From Pyropia haitanensis (Eukaryota > Rhodophyta > Bangiophyceae > Bangiales > Bangiaceae): DNA of 64,000 bases. The DNA lies in NCBI GenBank assembly GCA_008729055.1, contig SDUX01000008.1:3249756-3313755 (forward strand). Reading direction: 5' to 3'. A model generated the notes under the pieces. It did not search any database. It was not told the DNA's origin and saw only the letters and a program-made list of their open reading frames with translations. This document shows positions 43,038 through 52,636 of the stretch, piece after piece (position 1 is the first letter of the stretch; every line of letters starts with the position of its first letter). The translations under genes and the position numbers were made by a program.

Positions 43038-43802
43038 CCCTGCCCTCCGACCGCCGCGACCGCCGCGACCGCCGCGACCGCCGCGCCCGACACGGCCAAC
43101 GACGTCACGCGGCACGCCGCGGCGGCCGCGGCCCCGACGCGCCGCCACACCTCCGCGCGGGCGGCGGCCGCGGCGGCGGCGGCGGCGTCGCCGTTGCCGT
43201 CCCCGCCGCCGTCACCGTCGTCGGCGTCGTCGCTGTCGGTGCTGCCGCGGGCGCCGGGGGCGGCGGCGTCGACGAGCGTCAGCGCCCGTAGTCGCGGCGG
43301 CCGGCAGGCGAGGAGTGCCAGGACGGCGGGCAGGTCGGCGGGGAGGGGCACGCCGACCGCCGCCTCCCCCTCCCCCCCGTGGGTACACCTCGGACGCCGC
43401 CGCCGCCGCCGCCGCCGCCCCCCCCGCCGCCGCCGCCGCCGCCGCCACCCGGCCGGCACCCCCTCCCCCCCGGGTCGGCCACGACCAGGTCGCCGCCCTG
43501 TTGGTCGCCGCCCCCGTCGTCGTTGTCGTCGGCAGCGCCGGCGGCGGCGGCGGCGTCGGCTGCGGCGGCACAGCGGGCGCACCAGCGGAGCGTCAGGGTG
43601 GTGAGGGCGGCGAGCGCGGCCGCCCGCGTGCGGCGGCACGCGCCGAGGAGCCCGCTCGGGGGGGGGCCGCCGCCCATGACGCGGCAGCGACGAGGCCGAG
43701 CGCGTCGTCGTCGAGGTGGTCCAGCGTCGCCGCCGGGGGGGGGGGGGGGGGAGCGCCCCGCCACCACCACCGCTGGTCGGTGGCGGCGGCGGCGGCGGCG
43801 GC

Positions 43803-43843
<41 letters not shown>

Positions 43844-43852
43844 CGCCGCCAT
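41670..43852 (-). CDS. F-box/leucine-rich-repeat-like protein, several frame breaks
   Basis: The C-terminal ~400 residues are one clean frame with LRR-like spacing: LLPALRTLHLHLPDGTLRVP, VTHLAVTAAAIEAG, LPALSTLSLAITGDGDAAAF, RLADLALSPRRAPSA, LTTLWVQLDLGLLIPP, LPALRHVTLQLEWLTAYDG and WPALRSVRLRVERSGWG, ending LLVTFEAT. Moving upstream, matching segments continue in other frames: LPAVLALLACRPPRLRALTL, VTSLAVSGAAVA and LRVLRLSLPASAAG, then AAALAALTTLTLRWCARC. An F-box-like LDHLDDDALGLVAAASWAA follows with GLLGACRRTR. Each change falls at a homopolymer (42790-42799, 43371-43378, 43662-43670, 43736-43751). The start at 43852 (MAATAAAA) is tentative. F-box proteins select substrates for SCF ubiquitin ligases, which neddylation by UBA3 activates. 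Multiple true mutations (pseudogene) remain possible. Confidence 0.55.
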
Positions 43853-43911
43853 GCCGGTCGCGACACCTGTGGCCAAAGCTGCCGCCGCCGCCCTCTGCAC
43901 CACCGCCGCCC

Positions 43912-44126
43912 TGTGCACCACCGCCGCCGACAGCACCACCGCCGCCGACAGCACCACCGCCGCCGACAGCACCACCGCCGCCGACAGCACCACCGCCGCC
44001 GACAGCACCACCGCCGCCGACAGCACCACCGCCGCCGACAGCACCACCGCCGCCGACAGCACCACCGCCGCCGACAGCACCACCGCCGCCGACAGCACCA
44101 CCGCCGCCGACAGCACCACCGCCGGC
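43912..44126 (+). repeat. 18-bp minisatellite, about 11 copies
   Basis: Near-perfect tandem copies of caccaccgccgccgacag. It lies immediately upstream of the proposed start of the F-box/LRR-like gene and is open in several frames (TTAADS on plus, VVLSAA on minus). Confidence 0.9.
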
Positions 44127-44681
44127 GCGCCGTCAGACCGGCTCCGTCGCCACGCGGCGGTGCGGGGTGGACTCGCCGACGCTCGGGGACTGCGGCGGAC
44201 AATTGCGTGACACAGACGACACACGCGTCGACCAGTTCCGCCGGTACAACGTACTGTGACAGTGTACTGTGAGGGTGCAACACGGAGGGCGCGACGGGTC
44301 CCCCCCAATTTGGCTGCGCCACACGGGGTGTGGCCGATTCCTCGAGGCGGCCGCCGACACGCCCCACGCGCCCTCCCCTCGATCCGCCGCGGCGCGCCAA
44401 AACCGGGTCGCCCCGGCCGGTGCCGCCGTGATCCGCCGCTCGTGCCGCGGCGGCCAGGCGGGACACGGACGCCGAGGGGGCACCTCCGCCGCCAGTCCCG
44501 CGGGATGGCGGCGGGCCACGCCGCGGGCCGCCGCCGCCGCGGCGGTCCCCCGCGCCGGCGCGCACCGCCCGCGCCGCCGCCACCGCGGTGGCGTCCCGAC
44601 GTGCGCGGCTCGGGACTGGCGGGGGCGGCGTCGCCCACGCACGGGTACCCGGCGGTTGGCTTCCCGACGGTCCGGGAGCGA
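44127..44681. other. Intergenic between divergent genes
   Basis: Probably the promoters of the F-box/LRR-like gene and the S1-domain gene. A short less GC-rich piece around 44200-44280 contains agtgtactgtga-type sequence. Open frames through here on plus are Arg/Pro-rich. Confidence 0.45.
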
Positions 44682-45766
44682 TGCACAACTACCCGCCGCC
44701 GCCCCCTCCCCCCCCCCGTCGTCGTCCCCCCCGTCGCCGCGGCATCGTCGCCCCCTCTCGCGGCTGCCGCTCGCTGGCCGCGGCGCCGTCTCGGACCTGG
44801 CGCTGGGCCTCCCCCTCCTGGACGGCCGCTCCGCCGTCGGCACCCCGTACGTCGGCACCGTCTACTCGGTCGTCCGGTATGGGGTGTTCCTGCGCGTCGG
44901 CAACGGCCTCGACGGCCTGCTGCACGTGCGCTTTATGCTCGGCGGCCTCGACCACCACATCCGGCCGGAAGACCACTACCGCCGGGGGGATGTGGTGCGG
45001 GTGGTGACGATTGGCGCCAAGAACGGGCACCTGTCGTTTGGGCTACCCGTCGAGGAGGGCGCCGAGGGGGGGGTGCCGCCGCCGCCGCCGACGCTGCCGC
45101 ACGGAGCCGCGGCGGCGGCGAGGACGGTGGCGGCGGGCGGGAGGAGCGGCGGGAGCGGTCACGGGAGGGGCGCGGCCACGGCGGGGGGGCGGGCGTGGCG
45201 CACGACGGCGGCGACCGCCGGTGGGGGGGCGGGGGGGGGGGGCGCGACGACGGCCGCAGCCCCGACCGCTACCGCCACCGCCACCGCGACGGCCACGGGT
45301 ACCCAGTGCGGGAGGATGGGGAGCCGTGCACGTCGCTGGTGCGGGAGCGGGGGCGCCACCCGGGCCACCACGGCGATCGCGACCGCTACCCGGGCAGCCG
45401 CTCGGGGGAGCGGGGCACCCCCCGGGAGCGGGAACGGGAGCCGTGGCGCGAGCGGGGGGGCGCCCGCCTGGGGGGGGGCACCGACCACGACGAGGACTAC
45501 CGCCACCGCCGGCGACACCCCGACGACGACCGCTGGGCGGCGGCGGCAGAAGCCGACCGCTGGGCCGGCCACAAGCGGCCGCAGCCCGACCGTGACGGCA
45601 ACGGCGACGCCCGCCGGGGGTGGGGCGTCGACGACCCTTACCGTGACGCGGTGCCGGCGCCCCCCCCCCCCGGCCGGCGCTGCCGCTGCAGCTGCCGCCG
45701 GCGGCGAGGCGGGACCCGCGGCTGGCCGCCGCCGCCGCCGACCGCGGCGGCCGGGACCCGCGGCTG

Positions 45767-45798
<32 letters not shown>

Positions 45799-45834
45799 CG
45801 CGGCGTGCCAGTGGCCGCTGTCGCCGCCGCCGCG

Positions 45835-45874
<40 letters not shown>

Positions 45875-46784
45875 GAGGGCGCCACCAACGGCGCGCCGGC
45901 GGCGTGGCCGCCCGCGCCGCCACCGCCCGCGCCGCTGCCGCCGCCGTGGCCGCCTGCCGCGGGTGGGGCGTGGGCGGCGGCGGGCCCGGCGGCGGCCGCC
46001 GCTGCCGGTGGTGGCGGCGACCGGCCGCCGGGGCACGCGTGGGAGCGGGACGTGCGGCCGCGGCTGCCCGAGAGGGGAGGGGGGGGCGGCGGCTGGTCCC
46101 TGCCCCCGCTGCCGCTGCCGTCGCCGCAGCCGCCACTGCCACCGCCGGCACCGCCGCCGCCGCCGCCGCCGCTGCCGTTGGGGGACGCGTCGTCGCTGCC
46201 GCTGGCGGCCCCGCCGCCGCCGCCGCCGCCGCCGCCACTGGACCCGTCGGCCGAGGCGGTGGCGGCCCGCCGCACGCTGTGCGCGCTCCTGTCGGCCCTG
46301 CAGGCGGCAACGGCGGGCGTGCCGCCCTCGCTTGTGCCGGCGGCAGCGGCGGGCGTCCCGCCTGCGCCTGTGCACGCGACAACGGCGGGCGTCGCCGCGG
46401 GTCCCCTTGGGCAGGCGCCGCCGGCGGGCGGGCCCGCCGCGCCGGTGCAGGCGCCGCCGGCGGGTGTGCCCGCTGCCCTTGTGCAGCCGGCCGCGGCGGG
46501 TGCCGCCCCCCCCCCCCGCACCCCACCCCTACGGGTGTGCCCGGCGGCGGCGCGCCCGCCACGGAGGTGGCCGCCGCGCCGGCGCTCGCGTCGCTCGCGT
46601 CATCGCTCCTCGGCCGGTTTGGCGCTGCGGTGGCAGCAGCGGCGGCGCCGACGGCCGCGGCGGGCGGCGCTGGGGAAGCGGGGGCAGGGGCAGCCGGTGT
46701 CGCTGGGGGGGGAGGGGGAGGGGGGGGGGGGTGCCTCCGCCCGCTGCCGCCCCAGACATGCCGCCGCGGGGCGCGCCAGAGTAG
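44682..46784 (+). CDS. S1 RNA-binding-domain protein with Arg/Asp-rich and Pro-rich tail (frame-broken)
   Basis: The clear part is one S1/OB-fold: VGTPYVGTVYSVVRYGVFLR, VGNGLDGLLHVRFMLGGLDH, GDVVRVVTIGAKNGHLSFGL. Downstream, after a poly-G run near 45066, a different frame carries an Arg/Asp/Glu/His-rich segment (DDGRSPDRYRHRHRDGHGYP, RSGERGTPREREREPWRERG, DHDEDYRHRRRHPDDDRWAA), the composition of nuclear RNA-processing factors. After poly-C at 45659-45670 a Pro-rich frame with RDPRLAAAAADRGGRDPRLA follows. The last recognisable piece (ASLASSLLGRFGAAVAA) and a stop near 46784 are tentative. The start at 44682 (MHNYPPPPPPPP) needs another poly-C shift to reach the S1 frame; an earlier start in the S1 frame is possible. 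Similar architecture occurs in ZCCHC17/pS1D-like proteins, but I cannot assign it. Confidence 0.6.
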
Positions 46785-48372
46785 GCCACTTGCCCGGTGG
46801 GCGGGCGGGCGGGCAGGCGAGTCTGGTGGGCGCGGCCGTCGCCGGCGTGCTGCCGCCGTCCCGGCCCGCGCCTCTGTGCGGCCCGTGTGGCCGCGCTGCA
46901 TCGGCTGGGCATCCCTCGGCGGCGACGACCGAGTGGCGGAGGGCGGCCGTGGGGTTGGCGGCTGCGGGAGCGTCTATCACAGCGGGCGCACACACACGGG
47001 CGCAGCAGGGACACACACCCGGGAGCAGCTGTGGGGGGGCGGACACGCGGGGTGGCGGCAGCGGGTGTGCCCATTCCAAGGGCGCAGACATACGAGAGCC
47101 GGCAGACATACGGGAGCCGCTGCGGGCGGGGTGCCGGGTCGACACCGCGACACGGCTACAAACGAGTGGTACCACTCGGGCACCTTGACGGACGTCACCG
47201 CATACGATACCCACACTGACGGCACACTGGCGTCGCTCCCCCCACCCCCTCCCCTCCCACTTGCTGTGGCGCAGCGGGGCACCCTGACCAGGCCGAAGTG
47301 GTCCTACACCCCACGCGCAGAGAGAGTCCGCCGCGTCGCGCGCATCCACCGGCCCCCTACCCCCTGCTTTCCCCCGCTCCGCAGGCGCGTCGCTTAGCCC
47401 CAGTGGCATCGCCGGCCGGCCGCCAGCCCGCCCCCCGACTGGGCCGGCGGGCCACCAAGTGGGCGGCCGCCCAATGCACCCGCGCTGGTTGTCCAGCGGT
47501 TTCCGACCGCCAGCCACTCCCCCGACGTCGCGGTCCAGGCCCGGCGCTGGCGGGCACGGCCAGCGGCGACCGGCCGCCACAGCGCGCGCACCGCCAGTCG
47601 TCCGCCGCGAAGCACTGTCCAGCCGCGGACGCGCGCCCTCCCTCCCGCTGCCGCGGCGGAGCGACCACGTGAGCCGCCGCGGCGCTGCGGCAGCGCCTGC
47701 CAGTGAGCGGCGCCCGCCCACACGGGGGGACTACGCACCCCGCCGCCGGGTGTGGCGCAGGGGGGAGGGGAAGGGCAGACGGCTACGGGGAGAGCGGCGT
47801 GGGGAGACTGGCAGCGGCGGCCGAGGGCGGCGTCTGCTGGACCCCCCGACGACGCCGGCAGCGCCACGCGGCGGCGCTACCCTTTGTGTCCGAAGTACCG
47901 CCGGGACGGCAGGGCGGCCAGCGCCGCCCAGCCGCACCATGTCGGCGACCCGAGAACGGACCGCGGCTGGCTGGCTGCCGGCCGAAGGGTGGCGCCGGGG
48001 GCGGTCGTCGCCATCGTTCTCACCCACAGTAGCACCGGCGCGGATCGTCCCGCCTGCGGCCGTCGAGGGGCCACCCGAGGACCATGATGAAACACGTGGC
48101 ACAGAAGTTTTCGCTTAAAGTCATTCGGATGAAGATATTCCAGGGTGTTCTGATGAACGCGCTTTCCGTTGGGCACTGGGATTTGAATAATGTAGTAATT
48201 AAAATTCAAGCCCCCAGGGGATTACCAAGACCACATTGCCCGCGTGCCGGTGGGCGGCAGCCGCTGCCACCATCTCGCGCCCGCCGCCGCGACGCTGTAC
48301 CTCCCCACGACCGCCGCTACGGTGGCCGCCAGGGTGTCGTGTGCTTTGTGGAGCTGCCTGGCGGCTACCGCC
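46785..48372. other. Intergenic
   Basis: Contains a direct duplication of acatacg(a/g)gagccg near 47088-47119 and short cacacgggcgcag-type repeats at 46988-47030. The 48080-48240 stretch is clearly lower in GC and probably holds the promoter of the double-UBL gene. No gene supported. Confidence 0.5.
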
Positions 48373-49347
48373 ATGAAGGTTACTGTCACCGTTGGGCGTC
48401 ACAAGCATGCGGTAGTAGTCCCCGCCACCGCCACGTGGGCCGACCTCGCCGCCGCGCTGCTCGCCGCCCTTCCCGCCCCCGCCGCCGCCCGGCCGGCCGA
48501 CGTCAAGCTCCTCTGGCGCGGCCGTGCCGTCACGGACGCAGCCGCCGGCGTGGCCGCGGCCGGCGTCTCCGATGGTTCCCGCCTGGTCGCGCTGGTTCCC
48601 CGCGCGTGCCTCCTGGCTGCCCCGTCGTCGGGTGGGAGGCGGGGGGGGAGTTCGCCGGCTGGTCCCTCCGGCTCGCCAGTGCCGTCGACGGCCGCGACGG
48701 CAGCGGCGGCGGCGGCGGCGACGACGGGTTCACCCGCTATGCTGGGGGACCCGCTCCCCACCGACGGGTCGCCGCACGTGGTGGTCCTCCACGGCGGCGC
48801 CCGCTACTGCGTGGTGCTGCCACCCACCGCGGCGGCTGAGGACGGGGGTGCGCCGCCGCCCCCCCCCTCCTCCCCCCACGCGGTGCTGACGGCGCGGCTG
48901 GCGGCGCTGACGGGTCTGCCCCCCCCCCACCAGACGCTCCTCCACCGGGGGGCGCCGCTGACGCCCGCCACCCCCGGCGGGGCGCTGCGGCCGGGCGCCA
49001 AGGTGCTGCTCCTCCGCTCCGCCGCGGCCGCCGACGCGACCGCCGCGGCCGCCGACCTGGCCGCGGTCGCGGCGGACGTGGCCGACACCACCGCCCGCCT
49101 GCGGGGGGTGCTGGCGGGCGTGCGCGCGGGGGGTGGCGCCGCCGCCGCCGCCGAGGTGACGGGGGGCGTCCTCCTCACGCGGGCAGAGGAGCTGTCCCGG
49201 GTGGTGGCTGACCGGCTGAGGGCAGGCGGGGGGGGAGGGGGGGCAGAGGGGGGAGCGGCGGCTGGGGGGGGGGGGCTCGCCGCCGCCGCTGAAGAGATGG
49301 GGGGGGTCATGGCACGGGTGCGGGAGGCACTCCGGCGGGAGCACTGA
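48373..49347 (+). CDS. Protein with two ubiquitin-like domains and helical, BAG-like C-terminus
   Basis: I start at 48373 because the ubiquitin-like fold begins right there: MKVTVTVGRHKHAVVVPATA, then a helix (TWADLAAALLAALPA), DVKLLWRGRAVTD and a closing strand GSRLVALVPR. After an Ala/Gly/Ser linker a second ubiquitin-like unit follows: HVVVLHGGARYCVVLPPTAA, AVLTARLAALTGLPPPHQTL, LHRGAPLTPATPGGALRPGA, KVLLLRS. The remaining ~110 residues are predicted helices (ADLAAVAADVADTTARLRGV; LTRAEELSRVVADRL; EEMGGVMARVREALRREH) broken by Gly runs. UBL followed by a helical bundle is the layout of BAG-type Hsp70 co-chaperones, but key BAG residues are not identifiable by eye. Neither UBL ends in a processable Gly-Gly. 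Predicted length is 324 residues, in a single frame. Confidence 0.65.
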   Translation: MKVTVTVGRHKHAVVVPATATWADLAAALLAALPAPAAARPADVKLLWRGRAVTDAAAGVAAAGVSDGSRLVALVPRACLLAAPSSGGRRGGSSPAGPSGSPVPSTAATAAAAAAATTGSPAMLGDPLPTDGSPHVVVLHGGARYCVVLPPTAAAEDGGAPPPPPSSPHAVLTARLAALTGLPPPHQTLLHRGAPLTPATPGGALRPGAKVLLLRSAAAADATAAAADLAAVAADVADTTARLRGVLAGVRAGGGAAAAAEVTGGVLLTRAEELSRVVADRLRAGGGGGGAEGGAAAGGGGLAAAAEEMGGVMARVREALRREH

Positions 49348-52300
49348 CGTGGGCTTGCTGGGGAGAACGGGGAGGGGGGGTAGGCGGGCGGCCGCGGGTG
49401 GTACGTCCTCGTCCAGCCAGCCGCACGGGCCGACCAGACGGGTGCCGAGGTTCTCCTGGTCGTCGTACGCCGCGGCGTGGATGGCGCGGCCGCGATGCCG
49501 GGGTGGGCCGCCAGGGTCACGGTCACCGCGGCGGCGGCGCTCTGCCTGTCCTCCCCTTGGCTGCCGACGAGGCGGGGACGTAGCGGGGACGTGGCGCTTG
49601 CCCGTCTCCCTCTCGCGTCCACCGCCGTCGCCGTCGAGGGGGCAGCGGCCGGTCCGTGCGGTGGGCGGCGACCCACCCCGGGGGAGCGGGGGGGCTCACC
49701 ACGCCCTTCTCCCCGCGATGGTGGCGTGGCGAGCAACGGCCTTTCCCCGGCTCTCCCCCCTGGCGCAGAGGACGCCGGCAGCTGTCACCGTCGTGGGGGT
49801 TATACACCCCACCCCGCCTCGGGAACCCCGCCGACAAGACAGACAAAAAAAGTACAGACCCGAGTGGACGGGGGGATGCGCGCGCGCGCGGAAAGAGGAG
49901 AAAGAGACAAGGGAAGCACGAGCGCCGCGTGGAATCCCTCGAGCGTGGGCGGGGGGGGGCGAACGGGCGCGAGGGAGTGCCTCGAGACACCCGCAGCGGG
50001 CAGCGGTGGGTGCGCCACGCGCCAGGGGAAGCACGGTACGCAGCGACGACGCGTCCACGATCAGCCGCCGGCAGAGGCGGCGGCCGCGGCGGTGGCGGCG
50101 GCCACGGCGGGGGAGTGGGTGGGCAGCCAACACGCCGTGGCCACGACTCGTGGCAACCGCGCCTACCAAACCCGCCAGAGCCGTGGTACGCCACCCACGG
50201 GACTGGGCCAGTTGTGAGGACGAACCGCGTGAGCGCACGCGAGAGGACGTGGGGAAGATGGGGAAGGTCGGTCGGCGGGGGGGGGGGAGGGGCGGCCATT
50301 GCGCGAGCGCGTGGATGCGGCCGGCCCCACAAGAATGATGGGATTTGCCACTGCCGAGGTAGCGGACCAGCACTGCAAGACGATGGTGGGAGAAGTATGA
50401 GGGGCAAGTATGCAGGCAAGTATGCAGATACGGGAGTATCACAGCGAGCTGGGTGGAGGATGGGGGGGGGGGGGGAGCGGAGGGGAAAGGTGTCACGTTG
50501 GTCACGGGGCCGCTGGAGGCGGCAACCCGCCGCGGCAGGCCGCTTGTGCGACACGCGATGGGCGGCCCGGAAGGCACGCGGGCAAAGCAGGCCGGCGCCA
50601 AGCAGGCGGGCGGGCATTCGGGCAGTCGGCCGGCCGGCCGGACACAGGGAAAGACGGGCGTGTCGGCGGCCTAGCGGGAGCCGCCGAACGGGCGCCTGGC
50701 CGGCCGGCTGAGCGGGTGGCCGCACGGCCGGCCGGCCCGGCGGGCGGACGGGGGTGCCGGCGGGCTGGACGCACAGCAGAGGGGTCTGCGGACTCCATAC
50801 AGTGACGCTTGGCCAACCCCCCGCCGCCCCCCGGCCGTCGCAACTGTGCGCGCCGTCTGCGCCCCGCCGCCGGCCGGCTGGGGTGGCCCACGCGTGCGCC
50901 GCTGAGCACACTTGGCCAGCGAGGTCGTCTGCGCCGCCTGCCGCCACCGGTGCGCCCCTTCGCGTCTCCCCGACACAGCATTTGGGCTGTTACTGATCCG
51001 TAGGCCGCTTCGTGGTCTGGAAGTGGTCACTGGATCGTGGGGTTTCACCCGCCGCCGACAATGAAGTTGATGACCAGTGCCGTCCGCTGCCGCAGCGGCG
51101 GCGGTGTGGTGGGATCGTCTGGCTCTCTGCCCCCCGCCGCGCTTTCCCCCCTTCCTTCACTCTGCTCCTGCCACGGCCCTCTCGCCACGGACGAACAAAC
51201 GCGCGAGAGCGGGCCACTGCCGCCGCATGGGCCGGGCAGAGCCGCCGCTGTCTTGCCCTGCTAAAGGTCGCGGGAGCTCGCGTGGGGGGGGGGTGGCGCG
51301 GGTGGTGGCAGGCTGTTTCCAATTGCTCGGGCCCCCCCTGGCAGAGCGTGCGGGCCGCTCCAGGAGCGGCAGGTGCCCCAGACCGCCCGCCCACCGCACG
51401 CTGCGGTGTGGGTCAGTGTCAGTGACAGTCATCGAACGGGCGACCGTTGAATCACAAGAACCAACAGGCGGGGCAGGGGGGGCGGGGTCGTAGGCGGGGA
51501 AGGGGAGTCACAGAGCGGAGAAAGAGGGGAAAAAAGGAACCGCTCCCGCCCCTCGTCTCGGGGGTGGCTGCAGCGCGCGTGTCCGTCGGTGGCGGTGGAT
51601 GTCACTGCAAGGGTCTGGAGGACACCCCCCCTGGCGCGGGACTCGACCGACGCGGGGACCGCGCAGGGGGGCACGGCCGGCTGCGGGATCTGCGCCTTGG
51701 GACGGCGAGGCGTGGGCCCGCCCGCCACGTCCGTTGGCATTAGGCCAGAGCCACGGCCCAGCCAATGGGGCCACGCCGGCGGCAGGGAACCGCCGCGCGG
51801 CGGTGTCCACCCCACTGGCTGGAGGGCCCAGCCGGCGGCACCCGCCCACTCGTCGGTCGGTGGTGGTCCCGCGCTCACGCCGCGTATCCCGCTGCCAGTC
51901 ACGCCGCCTCAAATGTACCAACCATATCTTGCGGGAGGCCTGGCGGGGCGGCGGGGAGGGGCGAGGGCGGCCGCCCCAACGCGGTCGACGCCCTCGGCGG
52001 CGCCGCGCATTCGCCCTTTCGCACGCCAGCGCACAAAGGGGGGGCTTGACACGCAGGAGGCCGCTGGGGAGCCGTTGGCAGTGTCGTGTGGCGTGTGCTT
52101 GTCTCGCCTTTGGCACATTTTCATATCTGAACACTGGGTGTCATATATCCGCCGCAGCCGTGCGCTGTACACCCGTGTGTCAGTCCACGCCGCGACCGCC
52201 GTCCACTACGGGTGGTTGTCGCGGGTGACCGACACGCTCTCGGCTCGGCAGAGCGGTGCAGACCAGGCCGTACAGGCGCCAGCTGTCGGTTCCCAACGGC

Positions 52301-52439
52301 ATTGGGAGGGTGATACCGACAGCGTCGTTATCCCGCGCCTTGCGTGTGGCAGGTCCAGGCTAGTTGCCTGGCTATTGATTGCTGTGTGTGTGGCTGTCAC
52401 CTTGTGCCTCCTCACGCTCCCTGCCCTCTGCGCGGTGCT
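49348..52439. other. Three-kilobase intergenic stretch without supported gene
   Basis: Open frames over 100 codons exist on both strands but are Arg/Pro/Gly-rich with no motifs. Palindrome-rich ggccggccgg-type sequence recurs at 50590-50760. The 52080-52160 part is less GC-rich. It may contain an undetected non-coding RNA or leader exon. Confidence 0.4.
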
Positions 52440-52600
52440 CATCTTCGCCACCCTCGCCACCCTCGTCATCCTCGCCACCCTCGTCACCCTCGCCACCCTC
52501 GCCACCCTCGCCACCCTCGCCACCCTCGCCACCCTCGCCACCCTCGCCACCCTCGCCACCCTCGCCACCCTCGCCAACCTCGCCAACCTCTCCACCCTGA
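52440..52600 (+). repeat. 9-bp minisatellite (ccaccctcg)n
   Basis: About 17 imperfect tandem copies of ccaccctcg, with tcatcctcg and ccaacctcg variants at the edges. It ends 36 bp before the UGDH start codon, so it lies in the promoter or 5' leader. It is pyrimidine-rich on the coding strand. Confidence 0.9.
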
Positions 52601-52636
52601 ACCCCTTGCCGCCGGTTGGCCGGGTGCTGCGTCAAG

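Noticed and set aside
43912..44126. CRISPR-like array
   Set aside because: Units are contiguous with no spacers; it is a simple minisatellite in a eukaryotic genome.
52440..52600. Leucine/threonine repeat protein read through the 9-bp array
   Set aside because: TLATLATLA reading is a direct product of the minisatellite, and the UGDH start codon follows it in normal context.
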